This document shows, one piece after another, positions 8,963 through 18,266 of a DNA stretch of 64,000 nucleotides. A program made the translations under genes and the position numbers. This DNA comes from Kiloniella majae (lineage in GTDB: Bacteria; Pseudomonadota; Alphaproteobacteria; Kiloniellales; Kiloniellaceae), in NCBI RefSeq assembly GCF_002118315.1, contig NZ_MTSZ01000006.1, positions 1 through 64,000 on the forward strand, given 5' to 3'. The notes below the pieces were generated by a model. That model saw nothing but the letters and a program-made list of their open reading frames with translations. It did not search any database and was not told where the DNA came from. Within the stretch, counting starts at the first letter, position 1. Each line of letters begins with the position of its first letter.

Positions 8963-9996
8963 TGAGTTGTTTCCTTGTTCGTATATGAAGCCAAACCGTC
9001 AAGCTTGGCGAGTGCAGCACCGCTATCAATGGACTTTGCTGCCATCGCAGCGCCTTCTTTGAGATCATTGGTTTTCCCTGCAACGATTAATGCCCCGGCT
9101 GAGTTCAGGACAACAGCATCTCGGTAAGCATTCTTTCTTCCACCGAGCATTTCCCGCATTGCAGCGGCATTAAAAGTGGCGTCGCCACCAATGATTTCGT
9201 CTATTGGGGATCTTTCCAATCCAGCCATCTCAGGAATTATCTCAAAGTTTCTGATTTGTCCTTGATCCAGCTCAGAAATATAGCTGAGTCCGGAAACTGA
9301 TAATTCATCCAAGCCTTCCGCACCATGCACAACCCAGGCTTTTTCATGCCCAATAGCCTGTAATACCTGTGCGAGGGGTTCTACCCATTCCCGCCCGAAT
9401 ACACCTGTAATTTGGCGGGTTACTTTTCCGGGATTGGAGAGGGGGCCTAGAAGGTTGAAAATTGTCCGGGTACCAAGCTCTGCCCTTGTGGGTCCAACAT
9501 GACGCATGGCTGAATGATACAAGGGGGCTGCCAGAAAAGAAGTTCCGTTTTCTGCCAAAGCTTTTTCAACGGCATCGACACTTGCTTCAAGGCCAATGCC
9601 CAGTGCACCCAAAACATCGGAAGCACCACTTTTGGACGAAGCCGCTCTGTTACCATGTTTGGCGACGATAGCCCCGGCACCAGCGACAACAAAAGCTGTT
9701 GCCGTTGAAACGTTAAGTGTTCCTTTTGCATCACCACCTGTGCCACAGACATCAATGGCATCTTTAGGTGCTTTGATCGTCAGCATCTTACTGCGCATAG
9801 AGCGTGCTGCGCCCGTTATTTCGTCGACAGTTTCACCTTTGACACGCAAGCTCATCAAGAAGCCAGCAACTTGTGCCGAAGTGGCTTCACCTGTCATCAG
9901 CAGATCAAAGGCACTTTCCGATTGCTCGGCAGTTAGATTGTTGCCGTCAGCTACGTAGGCGATAAATGATTTTATGTCGCTCAGTTCCCCTGACAT
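8959..9996 (-). CDS. trpD: Anthranilate phosphoribosyltransferase
   Basis: Transfers phosphoribose from PRPP to anthranilate. The PRPP-binding motif [17 protein letters not shown] lies near residue 85, followed by [21 protein letters not shown] and the anthranilate-site segment [20 protein letters not shown] (the last of these in part). The length of 345 aa is typical. It sits between trpG (66-base gap) and trpC (4-base overlap) in a trpG-trpD-trpC order; trpE is 6 kb away. Confidence 0.98.
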   Translation of the reverse strand: MSGELSDIKSFIAYVADGNNLTAEQSESAFDLLMTGEATSAQVAGFLMSLRVKGETVDEITGAARSMRSKMLTIKAPKDAIDVCGTGGDAKGTLNVSTATAFVVAGAGAIVAKHGNRAASSKSGASDVLGALGIGLEASVDAVEKALAENGTSFLAAPLYHSAMRHVGPTRAELGTRTIFNLLGPLSNPGKVTRQITGVFGREWVEPLAQVLQAIGHEKAWVVHGAEGLDELSVSGLSYISELDQGQIRNFEIIPEMAGLERSPIDEIIGGDATFNAAAMREMLGGRKNAYRDAVVLNSAGALIVAGKTNDLKEGAAMAAKSIDSGAALAKLDGLASYTNKETTQ

Positions 9997-10062
9997 GGAA
10001 CAAGCCTCCTTATTATCTATTCCAATGGATAAAGCTTAAGCGGTTTAATTCCTGCTAGGGCT

Positions 10063-10626
10063 CTATACCGTTAGAAAATTCTTTAAGAGATCATGGCCTT
10101 TTTCAGAGGCAATGCTTTCGGGATGAAATTGAACACCATGCAAGGGGAGTTCTTTGTGCTGAAGCCCCATTATGACACCATCTTCGGTCCAGGCTGTAAC
10201 TTCCAGACAATCTGGCATGCTATCTGGCTCAATCGTTAATGAGTGGTAACGCGTGACGGTTAGCGGATCTGGTAATCCTTTGAAAACACTTTTCCCGTTG
10301 TGTTTTATGGGACTGGTTTTGCCATGCATCGGACTTGGTGCCCGGACAACCTTGGCGCCAAATGCCTGCCCAATTGATTGATGTCCAAGACAAACACCCA
10401 ATACAGGAATTTTACCCGCTACTCGCTCTACAAGCTCAAGGCATATCCCCGCTGATGAAGGATCACAGGGACCGGGAGAGATAACAATCCTCTCTGGATT
10501 AAGGGCCATTACCTCATCAACCGAAATCTGATCGTTGCGTTCGACGGAAATCGTCGCGCCCAACTCCCCAAGGAAATGGTAGAGATTATAAGTAAAGCTG
10601 TCGTAATTATCGATCAGTAATAACAT
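10063..10626 (-). CDS. trpG: Anthranilate synthase glutamine amidotransferase subunit
   Basis: Supplies ammonia from glutamine to TrpE (and in many bacteria also to aminodeoxychorismate synthase as PabA). Class I amidotransferase triad: Cys79 in GVCLGHQ, His168 and Glu170 in VQFHPES. The 187-aa length is standard. First gene of trpG-trpD-trpC; its promoter must lie in the 213 bases shared with divergent copA. No Trp-codon leader peptide was recognised there. Because trpE is encoded apart, dual use in folate synthesis is possible. Confidence 0.96.
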   Translation of the reverse strand: MLLLIDNYDSFTYNLYHFLGELGATISVERNDQISVDEVMALNPERIVISPGPCDPSSAGICLELVERVAGKIPVLGVCLGHQSIGQAFGAKVVRAPSPMHGKTSPIKHNGKSVFKGLPDPLTVTRYHSLTIEPDSMPDCLEVTAWTEDGVIMGLQHKELPLHGVQFHPESIASEKGHDLLKNFLTV

Positions 10627-10775
10627 TTCGGCACACGGGCTTTCGCTGATTGCTAAAGTTAGATTGCAAAAAGTTATAGCAGCAAGATTATGCCGAAGAA
10701 ATAAGGAAAAACCTGATTTATTTTAAGTTTTGATATTTTTATTACTCTTTTATCACGCTTCTTATAATTCGTGGC

Positions 10776-10806
10776 TTGACCTTCCCGTAACTGTAAGCCT
10801 CATATC
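10776..10806 (+). promoter_or_regulatory. CueR-type copA promoter
   Basis: TTGACC (10776-10781), a 19-base spacer and CATATC (10801-10806). The over-long 19-base spacer and the left half TTGACCTTCCC are hallmarks of MerR-family copper promoters. The right half (TGTAAGCCT) matches the expected TGGAAGGTT at only part of its positions, so the dyad is degenerate. The downstream cueR gene supports the assignment. Confidence 0.55.
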
Positions 10807-10839
10807 TAGCTTATTATCAAACCAGAAGAATGTATTTTT

Positions 10840-13086
10840 ATGTCAAAAGTCATTGAGTTAACGGTTAAGGGAATGTCTTGCGCAGGGTGTGTTCGCTCTG
10901 TCGAGAAAGCTTTAACATCCGTCCAAGGTGTTGTGAGCGCGTCTCCGGATTTAATGAGTAATACAGCTACCATCAGCTATACGGGTAGAGTTGATGAAAG
11001 TCTGTTGCTTAAAAGCTTGGCAGATAAGGGATATCAAGCAGCTCTTGTGCCCAAAGTTGCGGTTTCTGATGAAGCTAAGGTGCAATCAATTGATTCGGCT
11101 AATGATCAAGACGGTTCTGACACACGGTTATTTCTTTTGGCGTTACTTCTAACTTTTCCTCTGGTTGGGCAAATGGTTTTTCTGCCATTGGGACTGAATT
11201 ATTCCGTTCCGCCTTTTATCCAGTTTTTATTGGCATTACCTGTTCAAGTATTTGCTGGGGCACGCTTTTACAAAGGAATATGGCAAGCTCTAAGGTTTGG
11301 TCAGAGTAATATGGATACTCTTGTTGCCATAGGCACCTCTGCCGCCTTTGGACTGTCTGTTTTTATCTTGTTAGGTGATTATTCTGAGTGGATGTCATGG
11401 TCATCGCATTTGGCGCATGAACTTTATTTCGAAGCATCTGCCGCAGTTATTACGCTGGTTCTTCTGGGAAAGGTGCTTGAAGAGAAGGCTAAAGAAAAAA
11501 CTAACAAGGCCTTGGAATCTCTTATTCAACTTCAGCCACTAAATGCAACGGTTATACGTGATGGAAAGCAGCTGACCGTTCCCGCAGCAAAGGTTGCTGC
11601 TGATGATAGAGTTATTGTCAGGCCAGGGGATGTTGTTCCAGTTGATGGTGTGATCGATAAGGGAACAAGCCAAATTGATGAGGCCATGATTACAGGCGAG
11701 GCGATGCCGGTGATCAAACACATCGGTGATGCCGTTATTGGGGGAACGGTGAATGGTGAAGGCGTACTGCATCTTGCACCGACGACTCTCGGGACAAGCT
11801 CTCGTCTGTCGCTGATTATTGAGCAGGTTAAAAAAGCACGTATTACCAAACCCAGAATTCAGAAGCTGGTCGATAAAGTCAGTGCTGTGTTTGTTCCGGC
11901 AGTGCTGTTACTTTCATTGCTGACATTTCTGGGGTGGTGGATACTTGGCTCTGTTAGCGTCGAAGTAGCAATAATAAATGCCGTGACTGTTCTTGTTATT
12001 GCCTGCCCTTGTGCTCTTGGGCTCGCAACGCCGACGGCAATTATGGTTGGCAGTGGTCAGGCTGCGCGAATGGGAATTCTGGTTAAGAATGCAGATGTAA
12101 TTGAAAAGCTATCAAAGGCGACCACAGTAGTTTTTGATAAAACGGGTACCCTAACTGAAGGACGCCCGGAAGTTATTTCAACAACTTTTCCTGATGACAA
12201 AAATAATGAAGATGTCTTATCCGTGGTTCTTGGGCTTACGAAGGATAGTGCTCATCCATTATCAAAGGCACTTATAGAGTTTATTGATGATAAAATAATA
12301 CCGAGAGACTTTGATGAAATAACAGCAGTTCCGGGCCTTGGTCTTTCTGCGACGCTTGCTGGCGATACCTACTTTCTGGGTAGTGAACGCTATATGCAAC
12401 AAGCAAGCGTACAGCTTGATTTTTACCAAGATTTTGTCGAAGCCAATAACGCGTGTGGTGCATCATTGGTTTGGGTTGCGAGAAAAATAGGGAATGCTGA
12501 AAACAATAATGCTGCGACAGTTATTTGCGGCTTTGCGTTGCAAGATCAAATAAAATCTCAATCTCTTGAAACTGTTCAGGCCCTGAAAGCGCAGGGAATT
12601 TCAGTTGTTATGCTAAGCGGTGATCAACAGTTAGCTGCTCAGAAAGTTGCTGAACAGTTGGCTATCGAAAAGGTAGTGGGAAACCTTCTGCCTGAGGATA
12701 AACTGGCTTACCTGAAAGAATTGCATCAACAGAATGAAATCGTTGTTATGGTTGGCGATGGAATTAATGATGCCCCGGCATTGGCGGGTGCTGATGTTGG
12801 TCTTGCGATGGGGGATGGCAGCGACGTGGCAATTAATACCGCAGATGCATCGCTTATTCAAAGTAATCCCTATCTGGTATATAAAACGATCAGAGCAGGT
12901 CAGGTGATCCACGACAAAATTGCTCATAACCTTATCGGGGCCTTTGTGTATAATGTTATTGGTTTGCCGCTGGCGGCGTCTGGCTTATTAAGCCCAGTGT
13001 TGGCAGGATTGGCGATGGCATTAAGTTCAGTAACGGTTATGGCGAGCTCTTTATCGCTCTATTCTTCTTTAAAACGGATTGATTGA
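10840..13086 (+). CDS. copA: Copper-exporting P1B-type ATPase
   Basis: Pumps Cu(I) out of the cytoplasm using ATP. One N-terminal heavy-metal-associated domain carries GMSCAGC (Cys14, Cys17); many homologues have two. Membrane helices begin near residue 97. The transport-site CPC is at about 389-391 (IACPCALG), the phosphorylated Asp at about 433 in DKTGT, and the hinge GDGINDAP at about 639. The TGEAMP actuator-domain motif is present. The 748-aa length is normal for a single-HMA CopA. The cueR gene begins at its stop codon, forming a copper-sensing operon behind a CueR-type promoter. Confidence 0.96.
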   Translation: MSKVIELTVKGMSCAGCVRSVEKALTSVQGVVSASPDLMSNTATISYTGRVDESLLLKSLADKGYQAALVPKVAVSDEAKVQSIDSANDQDGSDTRLFLLALLLTFPLVGQMVFLPLGLNYSVPPFIQFLLALPVQVFAGARFYKGIWQALRFGQSNMDTLVAIGTSAAFGLSVFILLGDYSEWMSWSSHLAHELYFEASAAVITLVLLGKVLEEKAKEKTNKALESLIQLQPLNATVIRDGKQLTVPAAKVAADDRVIVRPGDVVPVDGVIDKGTSQIDEAMITGEAMPVIKHIGDAVIGGTVNGEGVLHLAPTTLGTSSRLSLIIEQVKKARITKPRIQKLVDKVSAVFVPAVLLLSLLTFLGWWILGSVSVEVAIINAVTVLVIACPCALGLATPTAIMVGSGQAARMGILVKNADVIEKLSKATTVVFDKTGTLTEGRPEVISTTFPDDKNNEDVLSVVLGLTKDSAHPLSKALIEFIDDKIIPRDFDEITAVPGLGLSATLAGDTYFLGSERYMQQASVQLDFYQDFVEANNACGASLVWVARKIGNAENNNAATVICGFALQDQIKSQSLETVQALKAQGISVVMLSGDQQLAAQKVAEQLAIEKVVGNLLPEDKLAYLKELHQQNEIVVMVGDGINDAPALAGADVGLAMGDGSDVAINTADASLIQSNPYLVYKTIRAGQVIHDKIAHNLIGAFVYNVIGLPLAASGLLSPVLAGLAMALSSVTVMASSLSLYSSLKRID

Positions 13087-13484
13087 TGATGAAAATTGGT
13101 CAAGTTGCAGAAGTTTCGGGACTGCCGGCAAAAACGATACGATATTATGAATCTATCGGTTTGATCGAACCTGCGGGAAGAACCTCTTCTGGTTATCGTG
13201 CCTATCAGGAAAGGGATATTGAAACGCTCAAGTTTATCCAGAGAGCCCGAAGTCTTGGTTTTTCCATTAATGAGGTTTCTGCCTTGCTAACGCTGTGGAA
13301 TGATCGCAACAGAGCGAGTTCACAGGTCAAAGCCCTGGCAAAGCAGCATGTGGCTGACATGGATCGTAAAATCGCTGAACTGCAAAGTATGAAAGATACC
13401 TTGAGCAACCTGATTGAAAAATGCCAGGGAGACCATCGACCGGATTGTCCCATATTAAACGATTTTGCCAAAACGGATCGTTGA
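13086..13484 (+). CDS. cueR: CueR-family copper-responsive MerR regulator
   Basis: Activates copA when Cu(I) binds. The winged-helix N-terminus (KIGQVAEVSGLPAKTIRYYESIGLI) is cited in part as VSGLPAKTIRYYE; it is followed by the dimerisation helix and a C-terminal metal loop with Cys-x7-Cys (CQGDHRPDC), the Cu(I)/Ag(I)/Au(I) ligand pattern. Three candidate starts stand in a row (TTG 13083, ATG 13086, ATG 13089); ATG 13086 gives a TGATG overlap with the copA stop, whereas homologues favour the third. Its product is 131-132 aa. Genes of this type are also called hmrR in alphaproteobacteria. Confidence 0.92.
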   Translation: MMKIGQVAEVSGLPAKTIRYYESIGLIEPAGRTSSGYRAYQERDIETLKFIQRARSLGFSINEVSALLTLWNDRNRASSQVKALAKQHVADMDRKIAELQSMKDTLSNLIEKCQGDHRPDCPILNDFAKTDR

Positions 13485-13589
13485 CTTACACAGGCAGACA
13501 GATATCTGTATGTGACAAGTTTTATGAGTTTATACTGTTCACTTCTGCGAGGCTGATATACATATGATCGCTCTTAGTAGAGTGGATTC

Positions 13590-14855
13590 ATGGTAGCAAA
13601 ACGTAAGACAAAAAAAACAGACTCCTTGCCAAAGAAGGCAAACAAGAGCAAACGTTCCACCAGTAGATCTCAGCGTGGAAGTTTGTTTATTATTGCTGGT
13701 TTTCTTTTTTTTATTGCACTGGCTGTTTCCTCAGTTCTTATTCTTCAAAAAAACAAAGATAACGCCAAAACACCTGAGCCTCAGCCTCAATTAACAGAAG
13801 CTCAGGCGAAAAAGAAAGCTTTGGCGGCTGCGCCCGCCAACAAGCCACATCCTATTAATCTTGGTGATATTTCTATCGATGATACTGTTTTGGAAGATGG
13901 TCGGGCGAATGGACCTGCTAATCTTCCGCCGAACGTGACGATTACTGAAGATAAAGAGATCACGCCTAGAGAAAAATCACTATCCCAAAAATCGGCTCCT
14001 CCAAAATCAATCCCCAATGAGATTGAAGAACCTGCAAAGGTATCGGAAACGAAAAAGAATACTTCTGTAATTACGGCAGCAGATCAATCCCGGACCAATG
14101 ATGACCAAGTTGCCTCTTTGCCACCACAAGAGAAAGCGTTGGCTGAGCCAGATCAACGAAGTGAATGGATAAGGCCAGAACGGCCTATGATTGCCGTAGT
14201 GCTGGATGATGTGGGTGTGAATAGAAGGGGGGCTGAGCTTGCAATAGAGCTACCCGGGGCAATTACCTTGGCTTTTATGACTTACGCGCCTGATGTAAAA
14301 GAAATGGCTGCTGAAGCGCGTAGAAAAGGGCATGAATTAATGTTGCATGTTCCTATGGAGCCACTTGGTTCTGCTGATCCTGGACCTAAAGCATTATTAA
14401 CCGGATTAAGTGACGAAGAAATACTCGCGCGTCTGGAATGGGGAATGGCTCAGTTTGATGGCTATATCGGTATCAATAACCATATGGGCAGCAAATTTAC
14501 GGGGTGGAGACAGGGAATGGAAGTGGTGATATCCAGAATTGAGCAGACGGATCACTTCTTTATGGATTCAAGAACGTCTCCAAGTAGTGTTGCCGCTTCT
14601 GTTGCTGCTTCGATGGGGGTACCTGTTCTTAGACGGGATGTCTTTATTGATAATGATTACAAAAATACACTGGAAATTTTAAAGCAATTAAAACAGGCAG
14701 AACGCATCGCAAAGAAGAATGGGCATGCCATTGCAATTGGTCACCCACATAAATCGACTGTTGAAGTTTTGCATAAATGGATCAAGGAAGCCGAAGCTCG
14801 CGGGTTTGATATTGTTCCTATTTCCGCGATTATGGCATTAAAAAAAACCAATTAG
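13590..14855 (+). CDS. Divergent polysaccharide deacetylase family protein (YibQ-like)
   Basis: Envelope protein of the divergent polysaccharide deacetylase family (formerly DUF610). A Lys/Arg-rich cytoplasmic start is followed by one membrane segment at about residues 31-50, then a long low-complexity Pro/Glu/Lys linker to about 200, and the catalytic-fold domain to 421 with IAVVLDDVGVN, HELMLHVPMEPLG, NNHMGSKFT and FFMDSRTS. The Asp pair and the His residues of a carbohydrate-esterase fold are present, but enzymatic activity for this family is not firmly known to me. It stands alone between the copper unit and a TetR gene. Confidence 0.85.
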   Translation: MVAKRKTKKTDSLPKKANKSKRSTSRSQRGSLFIIAGFLFFIALAVSSVLILQKNKDNAKTPEPQPQLTEAQAKKKALAAAPANKPHPINLGDISIDDTVLEDGRANGPANLPPNVTITEDKEITPREKSLSQKSAPPKSIPNEIEEPAKVSETKKNTSVITAADQSRTNDDQVASLPPQEKALAEPDQRSEWIRPERPMIAVVLDDVGVNRRGAELAIELPGAITLAFMTYAPDVKEMAAEARRKGHELMLHVPMEPLGSADPGPKALLTGLSDEEILARLEWGMAQFDGYIGINNHMGSKFTGWRQGMEVVISRIEQTDHFFMDSRTSPSSVAASVAASMGVPVLRRDVFIDNDYKNTLEILKQLKQAERIAKKNGHAIAIGHPHKSTVEVLHKWIKEAEARGFDIVPISAIMALKKTN

Positions 14856-14963
14856 TTACTTTCTTATTGGATCGTTTAATCAATAATCCCTTGCTTAGAT
14901 CTTGTTGAAAGTTTCAGGAATACCAATGCAACGTATAAGAATGTCTTTGGTAACTATAGTCCA

Positions 14964-15551
14964 TTATTGATTAGGGTTTCCGTGTATACTATGTGCAAGT
15001 ATTTGGGCAACATCATGCATTTTGTCACGGGATAATCCATGCCGTGCTGCGCCTGAAAGACCTGTCATCGTCGTTTGACAGACATCTGCCATCTTTTCTG
15101 GTTCCTTCGCACCAAGCTGTGTCAGCTTATCAACCAATTGTCGGTGAAAATTTTCCCGTATTTTTTGAGTGATTTCAAGAGCCTCTGGGTCTGACGCATT
15201 ACGGGTGCCATCTAAAATAAGGCATCCACGGCCAGAATTTTTCTGTGTATAACTTTTCACGGCGCTATCAAAGAGTAAGCAGATAAAGTCGGGCAGATTG
15301 CTTGCTGAAAATGCATCCTGAAAAAACGGAGTACATTGTGCTTGATATAAATTAACTGCCTTTTCAAATAACTGAGCTTTCGAACCGAAGGCAGCATAGA
15401 GACTAGGTGCGCCAACACCTATTGCTTTTGTTAGTTTGGATAAGCCTGTCGCCTCGTACCCATCTTCCCAAAAAAGCTTTAGAGCGATTTCCTGAGCTTG
15501 AGTTTTATCAAAACCTCTTGGGCGTCCTCTTTTTTTATTTGTAACGGTCAC
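14964..15551 (-). CDS. TetR/AcrR-family transcriptional repressor
   Basis: A 195-aa regulator with an N-terminal helix-turn-helix (RGRPRGFDKTQAQEIALKLF, then GYEATGLSKLTKAIGVGAPSLY in part) and a C-terminal ligand domain with a Cys at GRGCLI and further Cys near DVCQTT. This N-terminal style (GRPRGFD) belongs to the subgroup that often controls reductases, transferases or transporters responding to electrophiles. It starts with GTG at 15551, preceded by AAGGA at 7 bases. It is divergent from the monooxygenase-fold and GST genes, and palindromes at 15583-15598 and 15540-15551 are probable binding sites for control of both directions. The inducer is unknown. Confidence 0.88.
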   Translation of the reverse strand: MTVTNKKRGRPRGFDKTQAQEIALKLFWEDGYEATGLSKLTKAIGVGAPSLYAAFGSKAQLFEKAVNLYQAQCTPFFQDAFSASNLPDFICLLFDSAVKSYTQKNSGRGCLILDGTRNASDPEALEITQKIRENFHRQLVDKLTQLGAKEPEKMADVCQTTMTGLSGAARHGLSRDKMHDVAQILAHSIHGNPNQ

Positions 15552-15582
15552 TAAAGAATCCTTGTAGTGTGGAGTTTATATA

Positions 15583-15598
15583 TGTAACGATCATTATA
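15583..15598. promoter_or_regulatory. Probable TetR operator
   Basis: TGTAACGATCATTATA differs at two positions from the perfect palindrome TGTAACGATCGTTACA. It lies in the 69-base divergent gap, 32 bases from the TetR start and 23 bases from the plus-strand gene, a position that would block both promoters. A related half copy, TGTAACGGTCAC, covers the TetR start codon at 15540-15551. Confidence 0.6.
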
Positions 15599-15620
15599 TA
15601 AATTAGAAACGGAGAAGACA

Positions 15621-16031
15621 ATGTATAGAAAATTCTTTTGTATTATGGGTGTGATGGCTTTGTTGAGCGGTTTGCCTATCGCTAATGCACAAGATGTAAA
15701 AACAGAGATTGATTCTGAGGAAAACATTCTGACCATGATTAATATCCTCACGCCCATTGATGGTGATCAAGAAGCATTGGTTACACAGCTTGAACGCGCA
15801 CTGCAAAAAACAATGATTCATGAGCCAGGCTTCATTTCAGGAAACGTTCACCGATCCCTTGATTCAAAGCATGTCGTTAATTATGCCCAGTGGAAGGATA
15901 AAGCCTCATTAGAAGCTTTTGTTCTCAAACTCCAAGGTGGTAACGCCCCTGAAATGGCAAAAGTTTTTACAATGGCGACGCCAGATTTTCATCCATATGA
16001 GGTTGTGTCTAACCATCAACATCTGAATTAA
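15621..16031 (+). CDS. Secreted antibiotic-biosynthesis-monooxygenase (ABM) fold protein
   Basis: A 136-aa protein with a clear signal peptide (MYRKFFCIMGVMALLSGLPI, cut after ANA near residue 23) and a ferredoxin-like ABM domain: the core EPGFISGNVHRSLDSKHVVN and YAQWKDKASLEAF are typical of the fold. ABM proteins act as quinone-forming monooxygenases or haem-degrading enzymes without metal cofactors, but many are uncharacterised; export to the periplasm is less common. It is followed after 10 bases by a GST gene with a good ribosome site, and faces the TetR gene, so all three form one regulated unit, perhaps for handling quinones or other electrophiles. Confidence 0.75.
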   Translation: MYRKFFCIMGVMALLSGLPIANAQDVKTEIDSEENILTMINILTPIDGDQEALVTQLERALQKTMIHEPGFISGNVHRSLDSKHVVNYAQWKDKASLEAFVLKLQGGNAPEMAKVFTMATPDFHPYEVVSNHQHLN

Positions 16032-16041
16032 GGGGGAAAGT

Positions 16042-16722
16042 ATGCTTACACTTTATGGTTTGAACACGCCAAACGTCTATAAAGTCACTATTGGTTTAGA
16101 AGAAATGGGCCTGCATTATAATCTTGAGACCATTGATGTGCGATCAGGAAAGCAGTTTGACCAATCGATTGTTGACATGAATCCAAACGCTAAAATTCCA
16201 ATTTTACGGGATGATGAGATGGGAATTACAGTTTCGGAATCAAATGCAATTTTACATTATTTGGCGGAAAAAACAGGGCAATTTTTTCCCTCGGATAAAT
16301 TTGAAAGGACCAAGGGTATGGAGCTGTTATTTTTTCAGGCTGCATCAATCGGACCTTTGTTTGGTCAGAGAGCACATTTTGCGTTTCATGCCGGGGATAC
16401 TAATAACGAATACGCTTTAGAACGGTATAGCAATGAGGGAGAACGCCTTTATAGCGTTATGGATGAATATTTATCCAGATCAGAAAAATGGTTTCTCAAA
16501 AGTTATTCAATTGTTGATATGGCTATTTTTGGTTGGGTTTATACTGCTGTTCATATGGGGTTTGGCGTAACCGAATATTCTTATTTAAATGCCTGGTATT
16601 TTGCTATGAAAGAAAGACCAGCAGTCATGAAAGGGGTTGCTACTCCAGACATGTTGCCAACCTTCCCTGAACCCAAGAGGCCCTTGAACTCTTCTCTCAA
16701 ACAGATGAGAGTTTCACAGTAA
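16042..16722 (+). CDS. Glutathione S-transferase family protein (YfcG/YghU-like)
   Basis: A 226-aa cytoplasmic protein with an N-terminal thioredoxin-fold domain (MLTLYGLNTPNVYKVTIGLE, NPNAKIPIL, SESNAILHYLAEKTG) and an all-helical C-terminal domain with SIVDMAIFGW. The TPN near residue 9-11 is in the place of the glutathione-activating residue of Nu-class enzymes such as YfcG, which show disulfide-reductase activity. AAGGGGGAAAG precedes the ATG. Second gene of the TetR-controlled ABM-GST unit; no terminator was found before convergent trpE. Confidence 0.88.
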   Translation: MLTLYGLNTPNVYKVTIGLEEMGLHYNLETIDVRSGKQFDQSIVDMNPNAKIPILRDDEMGITVSESNAILHYLAEKTGQFFPSDKFERTKGMELLFFQAASIGPLFGQRAHFAFHAGDTNNEYALERYSNEGERLYSVMDEYLSRSEKWFLKSYSIVDMAIFGWVYTAVHMGFGVTEYSYLNAWYFAMKERPAVMKGVATPDMLPTFPEPKRPLNSSLKQMRVSQ

Positions 16723-16746
16723 TAACTAAATTATTATTTTACTAAC

Positions 16747-18264
16747 TTAGATGTTGTTTTTCTGAGCTGCGAAACGAACTGCCTCTTCAGCAGAACGGAT
16801 AAGGGCGCGGGCTTTGTTGTGGCATTCCTGATATTCTGATTCTGCAACAGAGTCCGCGACGACACCGGCGCCAGCTTGAATATACATTGTTTGATCTTTG
16901 ACAATTGCTGTACGCAAAGCAATGCAGGTATCCATACCACCACCAGCACCAAAATATCCGACTGCACCGCCATAGATGCCTCGGCGTTCCGGTTCCAGTT
17001 CATCAATGATTTCCATCGCACGTACCTTGGGGGCGCCGGATACTGTACCTGCAGGAAAACCTGCGGCAAGAGCATCAATCATATCAGCACGTTTGGTGTC
17101 CAGAGTACCTTCGACGTTAGAGACGATATGCATGACATGGCTATACAGTTCAATAATCATGCGTTCGGTTACTTCTATGCTACCGACCTCGGCGACACGG
17201 CCAACATCATTCCGTCCGAGATCCAGTAACATTAAATGTTCAGCAAGCTCTTTAGGGTCTGAGAGAAGATCTGCTGCAAGTTCCTTGTCTTCCGCGGCGT
17301 TGGCACCACGTTTACGGGTCCCCGCGATTGGACGGATGGTAACTTTGCCATCCCTGACACGCACAAGAATTTCAGGGCTGGAGCCAACAACGGAAAAATC
17401 ACCAAAGTTCAGGAAGAACAGGAAAGGCGAGGGGTTCAATCTCCGCAATGCCCGATAGAGGGCAAAGGGGGGAAGTGTAAAAGGAACAGAGAAGCGTTGT
17501 GATAGAACCACCTGGAAAATGTCACCTGCCAGAATGTATTCTTTTGCGCGTTCAACAATACCGTGAAATTCTTCCCTGGTAAGGTTGGATGCTGTTTCTG
17601 GCAGCACCAAATCGCCTTCAAATGCTTCTGGCTTGTGTTGCAAAGGCGCGTTGAAGTCAGCGGTTACTGCAGCCAATCGATTATGCGCAGCCTCAAAAGC
17701 ATCTCGGGCGCTGAGGTTATTGTTGGGCCATACAGTTGTTGTGACCAGAATCTGATCTTCAACCCGATCAAAAATGGCTGTTACGGTGGGGCGTAAATAC
17801 ATTCCTTCGGGGAGGCCCAGGTTATCGGGATTATCCGTAGGTAAATGCTCCATCTGACGAACTGTTTCATACCCCATGTAACCAACAATACCGGCTGCCA
17901 TAGGCGGGAAATCTTCAGGCAGGTCAAACCTGCATTCAGAGACCAGTTTACGCAAGCTTTCCAAAGCGGTGTCGTTTTCATCAACAAAAGCATCAGGTGA
18001 TGTTTGATATTGACGATTAATTTCAGCTTTTGATCCGTTACATCGCCATACCAGATCGGGATCAAAACCGATAAAGGAATAGCGCCCAATCGTATTTCCG
18101 CCCTCGACAGATTCGAAAAGAAAACTATTGGCTCGACGTTCTGCCAGTTTCAAAAAGGCAGAAACGGGCGTTTCCAGATCTGCAATCAACGTTGTCCACA
18201 CGACCTGTGGTTTTTGTTGATTGTAAGTTTCTAGAAACGCCTCAAATGTAACAGGGTTCTTCAT
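16747..18264 (-). CDS. trpE: Anthranilate synthase component I
   Basis: Forms anthranilate from chorismate with ammonia from TrpG. The 505-aa protein contains the tryptophan feedback region around SFLFESVEGG, and the chorismate-binding core with VLSQRFSVPF, GSSPEILVRV, RPIAGTRKRG, LGRNDVGRVAEVGS, AGFPAGTVSGAPKVRAM in part, and IQAGAGVVADSV. It is not fused to TrpG. The start lies two bases after the ppiD stop, so trpE is transcribed with ppiD rather than with trpGDC; a trp attenuator was not seen. Confidence 0.98.
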   Translation of the reverse strand: MKNPVTFEAFLETYNQQKPQVVWTTLIADLETPVSAFLKLAERRANSFLFESVEGGNTIGRYSFIGFDPDLVWRCNGSKAEINRQYQTSPDAFVDENDTALESLRKLVSECRFDLPEDFPPMAAGIVGYMGYETVRQMEHLPTDNPDNLGLPEGMYLRPTVTAIFDRVEDQILVTTTVWPNNNLSARDAFEAAHNRLAAVTADFNAPLQHKPEAFEGDLVLPETASNLTREEFHGIVERAKEYILAGDIFQVVLSQRFSVPFTLPPFALYRALRRLNPSPFLFFLNFGDFSVVGSSPEILVRVRDGKVTIRPIAGTRKRGANAAEDKELAADLLSDPKELAEHLMLLDLGRNDVGRVAEVGSIEVTERMIIELYSHVMHIVSNVEGTLDTKRADMIDALAAGFPAGTVSGAPKVRAMEIIDELEPERRGIYGGAVGYFGAGGGMDTCIALRTAIVKDQTMYIQAGAGVVADSVAESEYQECHNKARALIRSAEEAVRFAAQKNNI

Positions 18265-18266
18265 TG

